DNA from: Chitinophagaceae bacterium
GTDB taxonomy: Bacteria > Bacteroidota > Bacteroidia > Chitinophagales > Chitinophagaceae
DNA: 64,000 nucleotides
NCBI GenBank assembly: GCA_947446645.1
Contig: CANFHA010000005.1
Span: forward strand, 124,001 to 188,000
Direction: 5' to 3'
Shown here: positions 37,901 to 47,810 of the stretch, in pieces
Layout of the letters: each line of letters starts with the position of its first letter
Numbering within the stretch: position 1 is the first letter of the stretch
Translations under genes and position numbers: made by a program
Notes under the pieces: generated by a model
Databases searched by the model: none
The model's input: the letters and a program-made list of their open reading frames with translations, nothing else
Told to the model about the DNA's origin: nothing

Positions 37901-38710
37901 CTACTTTGCGCCTTCTTTAGCGTTGTCCGCAGGCTCTGGCACATCAAATGCAAGGCGAAAACCAATGTTCCACTGGCGTGTCTCCGGGTCTGTTTTACTG
38001 CGGTAAACACTGCGGCAGGTTACATCATCATCATAGTAAGAGCCCCCGCGTGTTACCCGCTTTTCCCCGCTTTTGGGCCCTTTAGGGTTCACCTCATCTA
38101 TTGTGCCTTTATAATAATCTTCGCCATACCAGTCTGCTATCCATTCGCTCACGTTTCCTGCCATATCATAGATACCCAACTCGTTTGGCTCTTTCTTTCC
38201 TATTGGGTGCGTAGCTCCATCTGCCTTGCCGAACCATGCCACGTCTTTAAGTCTGTTGCTGCCCGGGTAAGCATTGCCGGCAGAATATTTGCCACCTCTT
38301 GCGGCATATTCCCATTCAGTTTCGGTAGGTAAGCGGTAGTGTTTACCCGGGTACTTGGCATTCAGCCTGTTTATGAACAACTGGGCATCTTCCCAGTTTA
38401 TCATCACTACCGGGCAATCATCACAATCCTTATTTACATAGTTGACACCATTATAGGCTGGCGGGTAAATGCCCATAAGCTTGCGCCACTGCCCGTTGGT
38501 TACTTCATACTTACCTATATAAAAGCTATTTACGGTAACCCTATGATATGGACGCTCATCGTCATACTCCTTTGCAAGAAACTTAGTATCATCGCAACCC
38601 ATAAAGAATGAGCCACCCTTTACCGACACCATCTGGAAATTAAGATCGGACTGGCAAAAAGCCTTGTGTCCAACAAATATTAATGCAAATAACAATAATG
38701 TCTTTTTCAT
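37901..38710 (-). CDS. Formylglycine-generating-enzyme-like (SUMF1) secreted protein
   Basis: 269 residues; signal peptide 1-19. The domain blocks are typical: MVSVKGGSFFMGC, PYHRVTVNSFYIGKYEVTNGQW, CPVVMINWEDAQLFINRLN, YRLPTETEWEYAARGG, YDMAGNVSEWIADWYG, RVTRGGSYYDDDVTCRS and IGFRLAF. In a true formylglycine-generating enzyme two Cys sit close together here. Only one Cys is seen (VTCRS), so sulfatase activation is doubtful. Gliding-motility GldK-type and binding homologues share this fold. It is divergent from the GPx-like gene 2. Confidence 0.85.
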   Translation of the reverse strand: MKKTLLLFALIFVGHKAFCQSDLNFQMVSVKGGSFFMGCDDTKFLAKEYDDERPYHRVTVNSFYIGKYEVTNGQWRKLMGIYPPAYNGVNYVNKDCDDCPVVMINWEDAQLFINRLNAKYPGKHYRLPTETEWEYAARGGKYSAGNAYPGSNRLKDVAWFGKADGATHPIGKKEPNELGIYDMAGNVSEWIADWYGEDYYKGTIDEVNPKGPKSGEKRVTRGGSYYDDDVTCRSVYRSKTDPETRQWNIGFRLAFDVPEPADNAKEGAK

Positions 38711-38812
38711 CAGCAGCGTTATGGCTTTGGTATAAAGTAATTGCGAATGTACTAATTATCACTGTCAAAAAAAACCTAAAAGCACCCTATGCTGGTCATG
38801 CAAATGATCGCT

Positions 38813-38844
38813 TTTGGGAGACATCAGCGTAATATCTATCTTTA
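38813..38844 (+). promoter_or_regulatory. Promoter of GPx-like gene 2
   Basis: A TTTG box (38813-38816), a 20-bp spacer and TATCTTTA (38837-38844, 7 of 8 to TAnnTTTG) lie 23 bp before the ATG at 38867. The first paralogue has the same TATCTTTA at 8967-8974. Confidence 0.6.
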
Positions 38845-38866
38845 ACCAAAGTACTAATACAGCATT

Positions 38867-39412
38867 ATGAGAATATCCGTTCTGTTCCTGATTCTATTCC
38901 TTCCTTTTATACTTGTCGGCAAGGACAAGTTGCCAAAAAGTATCTATGAATTTAAAGTAAAGGACCGGTTTGGAAAAACTATCAATTTCTCAAAGTTCAA
39001 GGGGAAGAAGATACTCATTGTGAATGCGCCTGCCATGAATGTAAATTCCGCGCAATATGCTGAATTGGAAACCTTTTATCAAAAACATAAGGATAATCTT
39101 ATAATCGTGGCCTTCCTGATGGAAGATTTTGCAAAACTGCCCAATGGACCAATAGACCTGGATAACCTGGATAAAAGAAACTACCATGTATCATTCTATC
39201 TCACTGGGTTGGCAGAGGTAAAAGGAGATGGCCCTAACCTGAACCCGGTTTACAAATGGCTCACACATGCAAAATACAACCATCTAAAAGACAGTGATGT
39301 GCAATGGGATTTCCAAAAGTACCTGCTTAATGAAAAAGGTGAGCTAAAGGGTGTATTCCATTCCACTATCAGTGTTTCAAGCCCGGAATTCATGGAAGTA
39401 TATGAAAAATAA
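38867..39412 (+). CDS. Secreted glutathione-peroxidase-like protein lacking the catalytic cysteine (paralogue 2)
   Basis: 181 residues with a signal peptide (1-17). It is a close paralogue of the gene at 9003-9539: LPKSIYEFKVKDRFGKTINFSKFKGKKILIVN, AQYAELETFYQKH and VQWDFQKYLLNEKGEL align without gaps. The peroxidatic block reads NAPAMNV (53-59), with Asn58 in place of Cys/Sec. FLMEDF replaces the FPCNQFG block, and W147-D-F replaces WNF. The protein has no cysteine at all. That both copies have lost the same residue and keep the fold suggests a retained non-peroxidase role. A promoter-like sequence lies just upstream. Confidence 0.82.
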   Translation: MRISVLFLILFLPFILVGKDKLPKSIYEFKVKDRFGKTINFSKFKGKKILIVNAPAMNVNSAQYAELETFYQKHKDNLIIVAFLMEDFAKLPNGPIDLDNLDKRNYHVSFYLTGLAEVKGDGPNLNPVYKWLTHAKYNHLKDSDVQWDFQKYLLNEKGELKGVFHSTISVSSPEFMEVYEK

Positions 39413-39785
39413 GATTCTTTCTAATTATTCCAGGAATAGCTACTTTATAGAGAGGCTAGGAATTGATGCCCTACCTTATTTGCGGAATGACTAAAAAACA
39501 ACTGATTTTTATATTTTCCTGATTATCAATTATTTGCATTTTCAAAATTGCGGGATTTCTGCGGGATTTTGCGGGGACCCGCAATACATGCAAACTAAGA
39601 AATGGTAGTCAGAGACTAGCCAGTGTCTCACTAATAATAAACCAATGATCTGGAATAAAATCCATCTTTTACAACACAAATGTACAAAGCGACAGCACAC
39701 GGTCCAATTCGAAATATTTATGCAGCTATAATAGTTTGTTGAACCGCAACTATATGTCTTATGTACATTTTAAGAGCAAGGCATG
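39413..39785. other. Gene-free stretch with a G-rich repeat block
   Basis: No gene is seen. The notable content is the repeat block at 39548-39583, where TTGCGGGATTT and CTGCGGGATTT are followed by the self-complementary TGCGGG-GA-CCCGCA. The rest is AT-rich and without features that I can support. Confidence 0.6.
39548..39583. repeat. Direct repeats GCGGGATTT ending in a palindrome
   Basis: TTGCGGGATTT and CTGCGGGATTT are tandem near-copies; TGCGGGGACCCGCA follows and is self-complementary. Blocks like this occur near integrase attachment sites in Bacteroidota from memory, but no integrase or tRNA is adjacent. Confidence 0.5.
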
Positions 39786-39814
39786 AAAAAGGCCAGCTTT
39801 CGGCTGGCCTTTTT
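39786..39814 (-). terminator. Bidirectional terminator after the broken adhesin gene
   Basis: AAAAAGGCCAGC (39786-39797) pairs with GCTGGCCTTTTT (39803-39814) around TTTCG. Both strands carry a T-run, so it can end the adhesin gene (minus) and anything reading through from GPx-like gene 2 (plus). Confidence 0.85.
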
Positions 39815-39833
39815 CTAAATCAAGACTTTTCTG

Positions 39834-42800
39834 CTATTTTGATATTACGAAATGTAACACCTTGTTATCAAGAACATTCTTCACATTTAGCAGGTAGATA
39901 CCATTCGACAAGTTATTGTTAAGTAAAATCTGTTCGTCAATATTTCCGCCACTTGCGTTGGCATCTTTGCGATAGACCACCTGACCAAGCATATCAGTTA
40001 TTTCAATTGTGATCGCTTGGTTGGCAGTTGACCCCACGGTGCCTGTGATCGTAAATGAACCTGTATTTGGGTTAGGCACCATCCGCACTTCAAATGGAAG
40101 CGCATTCACCTGCAATCGCGTAGTGCTTGTTAATACAGTACCATCGTGGCCTGTTGTGGTGTGCGTTATAAGTACGCTTCCCTCCGCAAGGGCACTAATT
40201 GTACCATAGTCATCTACACTCGCTATAGTGTTATCACTGCTGCTCCACTCGCCGGCTGTAATTTCATCTGCGAGGCTTAGGATCGCTCCCACTGTTGTAG
40301 TAGTGCTGTGAGCAGGAGGTGCAGGGGTATGGACTGTTATTGGTTTGGTAGCTACAGCAATGCAGCCCGAACCGTAGGCGAGCGCATAGCTGATAGTGGC
40401 TGTACCTGAAGTGCCGACACCGGTTACTACACCGGCAGCATCTACGCTTGCCAGCGCACTGTTGCTACTGCTCCATACCCCACCCGGTGTTATATCAAAC
40501 AGTGATATGGTGGCCAGGTGGCTTACATTGGTAGGGCCTGTTATGGCTGCTACAGTTGCCGCTGTGTTTACTGTAACCATAGCCGTGGTTGTGCAACCTG
40601 TGGCAGCATTATAAGTAACAATGGCCGTACCTGCTGAAACGCCATATACACGACCACTAGGGCTAACCGTGGCAACGGTTGCCGGTGCCACCGCCCATGA
40701 TATACCTGCTGTAGCATCGGACAGGAAGGTTACCGCCGCTATACCGCATACCGAAAGCGAACCAAGTATTGGTGTCGGCAGTGGTTTTACTGTAACATTA
40801 TAGGTGCGATAACAGCTAACGCCTGTGGCATAAGTAATAACTGCTGTGCCCGCTGTTACTCCTGTTACAAGCGCAGATGCTGTACCTACACCAGCTACTG
40901 TCGCATAGCCGCTGCTGCTCCATGTGCCGCCCGCTATAAAGTTGCTCAGCGATATCGATGACCCGATACATACCGAGTTGGCACCTCCTATACCCGACGG
41001 AGAGGGAGTAACACTAAGTACCATGCTGGCCTTGCAGCCTGCCGCACCAGTATATTAAATAATAGTATTACCTACTGTGCTGCCGGTAACCACACCTGCT
41101 GTGCTGATGGTAGCAACTGATGCTACCGAGCTGCTCCAGGTACCACCGGCCGTAGCATCAGCAAGCGAAGCTGTAGTGCCAGAGCAGATAGCCGAAGGAC
41201 CTGAAATGGCAGCAGGTGATGCATATACCGTTACTGTATTTGTCACTGTGCTGAAGCCATAGGTATAGCTGATAGTAGCTGTACCTGCACCTATGCCTGT
41301 AACCACACCCGTAGGCGATATAGTGGCAACACTGGCAGGGGTAATACTCCAGCTGCCTCCTGAGCTTGCATCCCAAAATGCGGCAGTAGCCCCTGTGCAC
41401 AGGTAAAAGTAATAGCCTGAGATTGCAGAGAGTGGTGCAGCAAAGCCTACCGAAATAACTTTGGTAGCTACGGCATCGCCGCAACTGCTACCGACCGTAT
41501 ATGATATAGTAACTGTGCCTGCAGCCACACCGGTAACGATGCCGCCAGATACGGTAGCGTTGCCATTGCTGGCACTCCATGTGCCACCGCTTACTGCATC
41601 GGTAAGTGTAATGTTGCCACCTATAACAACCGTAGATGGACCTGAAATGGTGCCGGCTGATGAGCTCAAAACGGAAATGATGGCAGTGGCTGCAGCCGTG
41701 CCGCAGGCATTGGTGACACTATACGAAATGGTGGTAGTGCCTATGGCCAGACCGCTTACTACACCCGCACCGCTTACCGTGGCCACTAAAGGGGTTGATG
41801 AACTCCACACACCACCGGCTACTCCGTCGGTTAAGGATATTGTAGCGCCACCGCACATTGCAACCGCCCCGCTGATAGCTCCCGTATCAGGCGCTATGCT
41901 TACGGTAACTATGCGCACGGCAGCTGCTGTAGTGCCGCAGCTATTGGCAACCGTATAAGATATAAGAGCTGTGCCCGCGGCTATGCCTGACACCAGGCCT
42001 GCAGCGCTGACTGTAGCGATAGCCGGAGCCAGCGAGAGCCATGTGCCGCCGCTTACCACATCACTCAGCGTAGTGCCTGACCCAATGCAGACTGCTGCTG
42101 TACCAGATATAGTACCGGCGGCAGGTGTTGCGTTTATGGTGAGTACCACGTTTGTTGTTGCAGTGCCGCAAGCATTGGCAACGCTATAATAAATAGTCAC
42201 GGTGCCAGCAAGCAGGCCGGTAAAAACACCGGATGCATTTACTGTAGCCTTCAGCACATTGCTGCTGGTCCAGGTGCCGCCACCTACGTCATCGGTAAGA
42301 TTATTGGTCATACCTATGCACACAGTGGAAGCACCGGTGATAGTGCCTGCTGTTACAATGTTATTTACCGTAACCACTGTCGTAGCTACCCCACAGCCGC
42401 AGCTGCCTGCAACAGTATAAGATATGGTTGCCGTGCCCAGGGCTACGCCTGTAACCACGCCACCAGCACTCACCGTAGCTACGCCCGGATTACCGGAGTT
42501 CCAGGTGCCGCCGATTGCTGCATCTGATAAGGTAATGCTAGTGCCCAGGCAAATGGTAGATGTGCCAGAAATTGCTGTGGCACCCGTAGCATTTATTGTA
42601 ACGACCCTGGTGGCCGTAGCTGTGCCGCAGCTATTAGTGACTGTATAAGATATCGTCACCGTGCCGCTGCCAGAGCCAACGCTCACGACCGAACCATCAG
42701 TACCAACAGTTGCGACAGCAGTATTGCCGCTGGTCCATGCTCCGCCGGCTACAGCATCTGTAAGGTTTGTTGACCCTCCCGTGCATACAGTAGCTATACC

Positions 42801-44962
42801 GGTTATGGTTCCCGCTACAGGAAGCGGATTCACAGTCAGAATTTTTGTTGCGGTAGCTGTGCCACAACTGTTGGTTACATTGTAGGTAACGGTTGCCGTA
42901 CCTGCACTAATACCGGTAACTATCCCGCTGGAAGTGCCAACAGACACAGTACTCGATGCCGTGGTCCAAAGGCCCCCGGCGATACCATCAGATAGTGTAG
43001 TGATTCCGCCTACACACAAACTTGTTAGTCCGGATATTGTGCCTGCACCGGGTAATGGACTTACTGTTACCACTGTAGTAGCATAAGCTGTACCGCAGCT
43101 ATTAGAAACGCCGTAGGTGACAATGGCTGTACCGGCACTGATACCGGAGACTACCCCACTTGTAATTCCAAGCGAAATACTAGATTCTGTAGTACTCCAG
43201 AAACCCCCGGTTACTGCATCAGAAAGTGCAGTCGTTCCACCTTCGCACACTGTTCTTACACCTATAATTGTACCTGCAGCAGGCGATGGATTTACGGTCA
43301 CAATTTTAGTCGTGCTTGAGCTGCACCCTGCGTTACTTACGGTATAAGATACCGTACCAGTGCCAAAGGCAACACCGGTAACATGTCCAGATCCGTCAAC
43401 CGAAACAATTCCGCTTGCCGAACTCCAGATGCCGCCACTTATCACATCAGATAGAGTGGTCGTTCCGCCGGGGCAAATGCTGGCAATACCGGTAATTATA
43501 CCCGCATCTGGCATAGGGTTTACTGTTACCACCAACATTCCGGATGCAACACAGGAGCCGCCTGTTACGACATAAGTTATCGTGGCAACTCCGGCTGCCA
43601 CCGCTATTACATTACCAGAACCATCGATGGCGATATTAGAACCGGACCAGATTCCACCCGGGGTTGCAAATGTGGCAGCTATTATACCACCTGCGCAAAC
43701 AGTGGCAGGCCCGCTAATGCTGGCATCAGGTAGATGATTAACAGTAACCACCACTGCAGAACTTGCGCTGCCGCAACTGTTGGTAACGGTATAGGAGATA
43801 GTGGCTGTACCGGCGCTGACACCTGTTACGATGCCCGTGGTACCTACTGTGGCTACACCTGCTGGCGCAGAACTCCAAGCGCCACCGGTAACGGCATCTG
43901 TGAGTGCAACTGAAGATCCCGCGCAAAGGGGTGATTGCCCACACTAAAATTCACTGCAGTGGCAAGAGTGCCGGAATTTATCATACCTACCGATGAGGTA
44001 TTGCGCATCACGGATACCGTAGCACTATCTACACTTGTATAACAGATGTCCGGCTTACCATCGCCGTCGATATCAGATACAACGATATCCATGAGTTGGC
44101 GGGTAGCGGCATAAGTTACTACTCCAGCAAACGACCCTGTCGTTATGCTGCCCGGAGAAGACGTATTGCGGAATAGTTGTATAGTATGAAGAGGTTCAGG
44201 TGATCCGACTACGATTTCCGGACGGCCGTCTCCATCTATGTCTGCAATAGCAATAGATAGCGGATTGCCGAAACCAACGCAGGAAAATGCAACCCTGGCA
44301 CCCAGTGTAATGGATCCAACAGTTGATGTATTACGAAAAACAGATACCTCGTTGTCATCCAAATCGCCAATGGAAATATCGGGCTTACCATCGCCATCCA
44401 GATCTCCTATGGCAATAGAAGAGGGATTGTGGCCAGTTGTGAAGTAGACCGGGCTTGCGAATGATACCGAACCTCCCGAAGATGTATTGCGATAGATAGC
44501 AAGCGCATTATGGGCTTTAAGTAATACTACATCCAGTTTCCCATCTCCGTCAATGTCAACTATCGCCCGGCCCTCATTGGTATTTGCTGTGTCCTGAAAC
44601 AAAATGCCGGGGTTAAAATTTTCGGTCCCGGGCACAAACCCCGTATTATTATAAGTTGGAAGAAACGGCATTCCTGAATAGGCCGTGAGCCCGAAAGCTG
44701 TGTTATTCACGGTTACATAATCATAAGTTGCCCCGGTCGGCACAGTAACAGTTAGTGAGGTAGCACTTGCAGCGCTTACCGTGGCACGGGTAGCGCCAAA
44801 ATATACCACATCATTTGCCGGGGTAGTATTAAACCCTGTGCCGGTAATGGTGACGGTGCTGCCAGGTATGCCGGTCAGCGGGCTTACACTAGTGATAGAG
44901 GGTTGCGCAATAACACAAAGGCTTGCGAACAGGAGGGTGGTAATGAGGGATAGTCTCTTCAT
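39834..44962 (-). pseudogene. Large T9SS adhesin (IPT/TIG + VCBS + ~17 Big_2 repeats), broken by frameshift and stop codon
   Basis: Three consecutive frames form one gene. Piece 1 (44962 to 43853) has a signal peptide, an IPT/TIG domain (SITSVSPLTGIPGSTVTITGTGF) and VCBS/FG-GAP repeats (DLDGDGKPDISIG, DIDGDGRPEIVVG). It then shifts frame near 43930 inside CACCCCTTTGCG. In the shifted frame the Big_2 repeats begin with PLCAGSSVALTDAVTGGAWSS. Piece 2 carries about 13 Big_2 repeats and stops at a TAA at 41055-41057. The reading frame continues unbroken through the stop (TII-stop-YTGAAGCKASMVLSVTP). Piece 3 adds four more repeats and a T9SS C-terminal domain (MVPNPNTGSFTI...NGIYLLNVKNVLDNKVLHFVIS). 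Total about 1700 residues. Either a true pseudogene or assembly errors in the repeats. Confidence 0.85.
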
Positions 44963-45170
44963 AAATACATTTTTAATGCATTAGGGAATTTATAGTATGT
45001 GATTCGGAGCGCAATATAATACGACCTATACATAAGGCTGTTTTTAGCGCAAAAATGTTAGTATTTATTAAAAATATATTTTGCTTTAACGTGTAGGAAC
45101 AAACAATCCTTCCCAGAAGTCGGAATATGCGAGGCCAAACTCCCTTTATGGCCCTAACAACGGGGCCTCG

Positions 45171-45761
45171 TTATTTCCATATCTTAATGCTTAGCCGGAA
45201 TTTCTTTTCCTGTAGCAGCTTATGCCAATCTATAAACAGGAACACAGCGATAATAATGATGCCTATTAACGAGCCGGACAACGTCTTCCAGGACCAGAAG
45301 CCCTTTGCCAGCGCCTCAGCATTTTTAACAGCATAGTCTCCCGCCAACACCATAAACATATCGCTGGTAAACTTACCGACTATAAAAGCGGGGAGAATAC
45401 GTATGGCTTTGATTTTTGCCATACCCGCCGCTGTAAATAAAGGGGTTGATGGCAAAGGCATAAGCGTATAAATAATTACAAATAGCGGCACCTTCCATCC
45501 TTTATCTGCCAGCTTTTGCCCTATAAAGCGGATATCCTCATTCTTCTGTGGCTTTATAAATTTATTAGACAATACGGGTATATACAGGCTGAGGATATAC
45601 CTGCCCAAGGTGGAACCCAGCACTCCAACTACCAATACCGCCCATACATTGAGTCCGAATTTCATTTGAAAGAACACCATCACTGTCCAGGCGGGAGGAC
45701 CTGCAAAGGGCAACAGATCTACAACGAATGCCGCTAAAAATACAAAAAGATAATATAACAT
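45171..45761 (-). CDS. VTT/DedA-like membrane protein
   Basis: 196 residues with about four to five membrane helices. The conserved region has LLPFAGPPAWTVMVFFQ and IYTLMPLPSTPLFTAAGMAKIKAIRILPAFIVGKF, resembling the VTT (SNARE-associated) fold. Members act as lipid flippases or scramblases or in membrane homeostasis, but the exact role here is not known. It ends with a basic tail. It is transcribed away from the DUF4190 gene. Confidence 0.75.
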   Translation of the reverse strand: MLYYLFVFLAAFVVDLLPFAGPPAWTVMVFFQMKFGLNVWAVLVVGVLGSTLGRYILSLYIPVLSNKFIKPQKNEDIRFIGQKLADKGWKVPLFVIIYTLMPLPSTPLFTAAGMAKIKAIRILPAFIVGKFTSDMFMVLAGDYAVKNAEALAKGFWSWKTLSGSLIGIIIIAVFLFIDWHKLLQEKKFRLSIKIWK

Positions 45762-45817
45762 CTGGCTTGTACAAAGTACGGTAAAAACAGGTTCACCTAT
45801 TACTTATTTCCTGGGGA

Positions 45818-45852
45818 CTTGGATTTAACCCGGCATTTTTGAGCTATATTTG
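45818..45852 (+). promoter_or_regulatory. Promoter of DUF4190 gene
   Basis: TATATTTG (45845-45852) is a perfect -7 box, 23 bp before the ATG at 45876. CTTG (45818-45821) lies 23 bp upstream as a partial -33 box. Confidence 0.6.
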
Positions 45853-45875
45853 ATAAAACCTATAACACATAGCAT

Positions 45876-46298
45876 ATGAAAAATTTTAGCCTGATCCTTT
45901 TCGTCCTGTTTTTATTCGCAGGTATTCAACCATCTGTCGCCTCCATAGCCGTTGCCACCTCTACGGCAAATAGTAATTCGGCAGTAAAACAAGTAGTACA
46001 TAAATCGGAAAAAGAATCGTGGATAAAAACCAAATTGGAGCAGGTTAATCATATCCTGCACCCGGAGCACAGGCGTCCTGACCTCGGCAAGCTTGCCCTT
46101 GTGTTCGGCATATGTGGCTTCATACCTTTTATCGGCTGGATGCCCGCCATTGCGGCAATAATCATTGGCAGTATTGCCATGCATAAGCAAAAGGAAAAAA
46201 AGGATAAAAAAGCATTAGTAGGTATGATACTGGGCATAGTATCGCTTACCCTGGGCATTATTATAGTAGCTGCGGTACTTATCGCATTGTCGGTTTAG
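45876..46298 (+). CDS. DUF4190 domain membrane protein
   Basis: 140 residues with a signal-like N-terminus, a polar middle section, and two helices (LALVFGICGFIPFIGWMPAIAAIIIGSIAM, VGMILGIVSLTLGIIIVAAVLIAL) around a Lys-rich loop (HKQKEKKDKKAL). This repeat layout is that of DUF4190, small membrane proteins of unknown function. It has a good promoter 23 bp upstream. Confidence 0.75.
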   Translation: MKNFSLILFVLFLFAGIQPSVASIAVATSTANSNSAVKQVVHKSEKESWIKTKLEQVNHILHPEHRRPDLGKLALVFGICGFIPFIGWMPAIAAIIIGSIAMHKQKEKKDKKALVGMILGIVSLTLGIIIVAAVLIALSV

Positions 46299-46431
46299 TG
46301 ATTCAGTAGGTAGCTTATTGGTAAGCTATCAGGCGCTGACCGAGCTACAAATTCCAAATTAACATAGGTCTAATAAAAAAGGCAACTGTGCACATACTAA
46401 AGACATTAATTTCGCTTATGTAGGATAGCAG

Positions 46432-46806
46432 ATGCTGAAAAACTCCCTTGTATTCCGTTCTATTTTTATTTCGCTTGTAGTTTTTGGCAACCTGTTGGTT
46501 TCCATTTGCTCCAATGAGTCACCCTACGTTAAATATGTGGACCCCGCTCTTTCAATCGGTAGTGTACATTATACATCTGTCACCTCACCAGCACGCCCTA
46601 AAAATATCACAGAGAATAAAGAGCGGATAAAAGTAAGGTTTGCAGGCGGTGACTGGGGGTTCCTTCTTTGCACCCCATTTGCTGACAGCGTAAATAATGA
46701 ATTAGCCGGGTGCATATTTAAAACAAATGTCATTTCCTGCATTTTTTCTAACTCGTCTTTTATCTTAAAGCAAAGAGGGCCGCCACTGGCAAATACCTTA
46801 AGCTGA
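46432..46806 (+). CDS. Small secreted or lipid-anchored protein, unknown function
   Basis: 124 residues. The N-terminus is hydrophobic (SIFISLVVFGNLLVSIC) and may end in a lipobox at Cys26, followed by SNESPYVKYVDPALSIG. No known domain is seen, and the C-terminal part has low similarity to anything I recall. It lies alone between the DUF4190 gene and the ompA-like gene. It may be a genuine small gene or a chance frame; the signal-like start tips the balance. Confidence 0.45.
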   Translation: MLKNSLVFRSIFISLVVFGNLLVSICSNESPYVKYVDPALSIGSVHYTSVTSPARPKNITENKERIKVRFAGGDWGFLLCTPFADSVNNELAGCIFKTNVISCIFSNSSFILKQRGPPLANTLS

Positions 46807-46878
46807 AATTTCAGGGTATTGTTTCAGAAGTTGAGGCAGTTTTAACATTTCAATCAATAATGCCCCGCCCATTTTATC

Positions 46879-46886
46879 TACTTTTG
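46879..46886 (+). promoter_or_regulatory. -7 box of the ompA-like gene
   Basis: TACTTTTG matches TAnnTTTG; 22 bp before the ATG at 46909. A matching -33 TTTG is not obvious. Confidence 0.5.
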
Positions 46887-46908
46887 CACACGATTAAAAT
46901 AAAATATT

Positions 46909-47751
46909 ATGAAATTTAAACACATTGTGTTATTTGTTGTTTCCTCTGTTGTCCTGTTTTCCTGCGTATCAGCCAAGAAGCTGAAAGAAGAAAAAGCTAA
47001 GTATGCCCGTCTTGATAGCGCCTATGGCCAGGAGAAAAAATGGTATGCTGATTGCATGGATTCTTCAAGGCTTTACCACGCCATGATAGGTGTGCTTCGC
47101 GATCGTCTGCAGGATCAGAAAACGAGCAACGAGCAAATGGTGAACCACCTTAAAGATCTTTCCGTATTATCAGGCTCACAGTCAGAAAGCATCAATAAGT
47201 TCCTGGAGACCATGGGTGCAAAGGATGCCTATATAAAGGACCTGCAGGCAGCTATGGCCCGTAAAGACTCAATGAACATGGCCCTGGCAATGAACCTGAA
47301 AGGCGCAGTAGGCAGCATGGACGACAAAGACATCAACATCAAAATTGATAAAGGTGTTGTTTATGTAGATATCTCAGACAAGATGCTTTTCAAAAGCGGC
47401 AGGTATGAGGTAAATGCCAAAGCAAAAGAAGTGCTGGGTAAAGTAGCCAAGGTACTACTGGCACATCCCGAAATAGAATTTATGGTGGAAGGCCATACAG
47501 ACAATATTGCCTTTAAAGAAGGTATACTTACCGACAACTGGGATCTGAGTGCAAAGCGCGCTACTTCAGTTGTTCGCATCCTGCAGAAGGAATATGGTAT
47601 ACCTCCGGCAAGAATGACTGCAGCAGGCCGCGGCGAATACAAACCACTTGTATCAAACGATACACCTGATGGCAAAGCAGCTAACCGCAGAACGAGGATC
47701 GTGATCCTGCCAGCGCTGGACCAGTTCTTTGACCTGATGGAGAAGAAATAA
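46909..47751 (+). CDS. OmpA-family lipoprotein
   Basis: 280 residues. MKFKHIVLFVVSSVVLFSC ends in a lipobox (LFSC, Cys19). A helical linker (about 25-125) is rich in charged residues. The C-terminal OmpA-like domain (about 150-265) holds VEGHTDNIAFKEG, NWDLSAKRATSVVRIL, and AAGRGEYKPLVSNDTPDGKAANRRTRI, the peptidoglycan-binding Asp and Arg. It tethers the outer membrane to the cell wall. A -7 box TACTTTTG lies at 46879-46886, 22 bp before the ATG. Confidence 0.92.
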   Translation: MKFKHIVLFVVSSVVLFSCVSAKKLKEEKAKYARLDSAYGQEKKWYADCMDSSRLYHAMIGVLRDRLQDQKTSNEQMVNHLKDLSVLSGSQSESINKFLETMGAKDAYIKDLQAAMARKDSMNMALAMNLKGAVGSMDDKDINIKIDKGVVYVDISDKMLFKSGRYEVNAKAKEVLGKVAKVLLAHPEIEFMVEGHTDNIAFKEGILTDNWDLSAKRATSVVRILQKEYGIPPARMTAAGRGEYKPLVSNDTPDGKAANRRTRIVILPALDQFFDLMEKK

Positions 47752-47772
47752 TGATAATTAGTTGAAAATATG

Positions 47773-47803
47773 AGCCCTGCGGTCGTTACCGCGGGGCTTT
47801 TTT
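47773..47803 (+). terminator. Terminator of the ompA-like gene
   Basis: AGCCCTGCGG (47773-47782) pairs with CCGCGGGGCT (47789-47798), loop TCGTTA, followed by T's. One G-T pair. Confidence 0.85.
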
Positions 47804-47810
47804 ATTCTAC

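Noticed and set aside
37901-38710. GldK gliding protein
   Set aside because: It is a SUMF1-fold protein but lacks the lipobox and the neighbouring gldLMN genes.
39834-43754. CRISPR-like tandem repeats
   Set aside because: The 225-bp periodicity is from protein Big_2 repeats, not short direct repeats with spacers.
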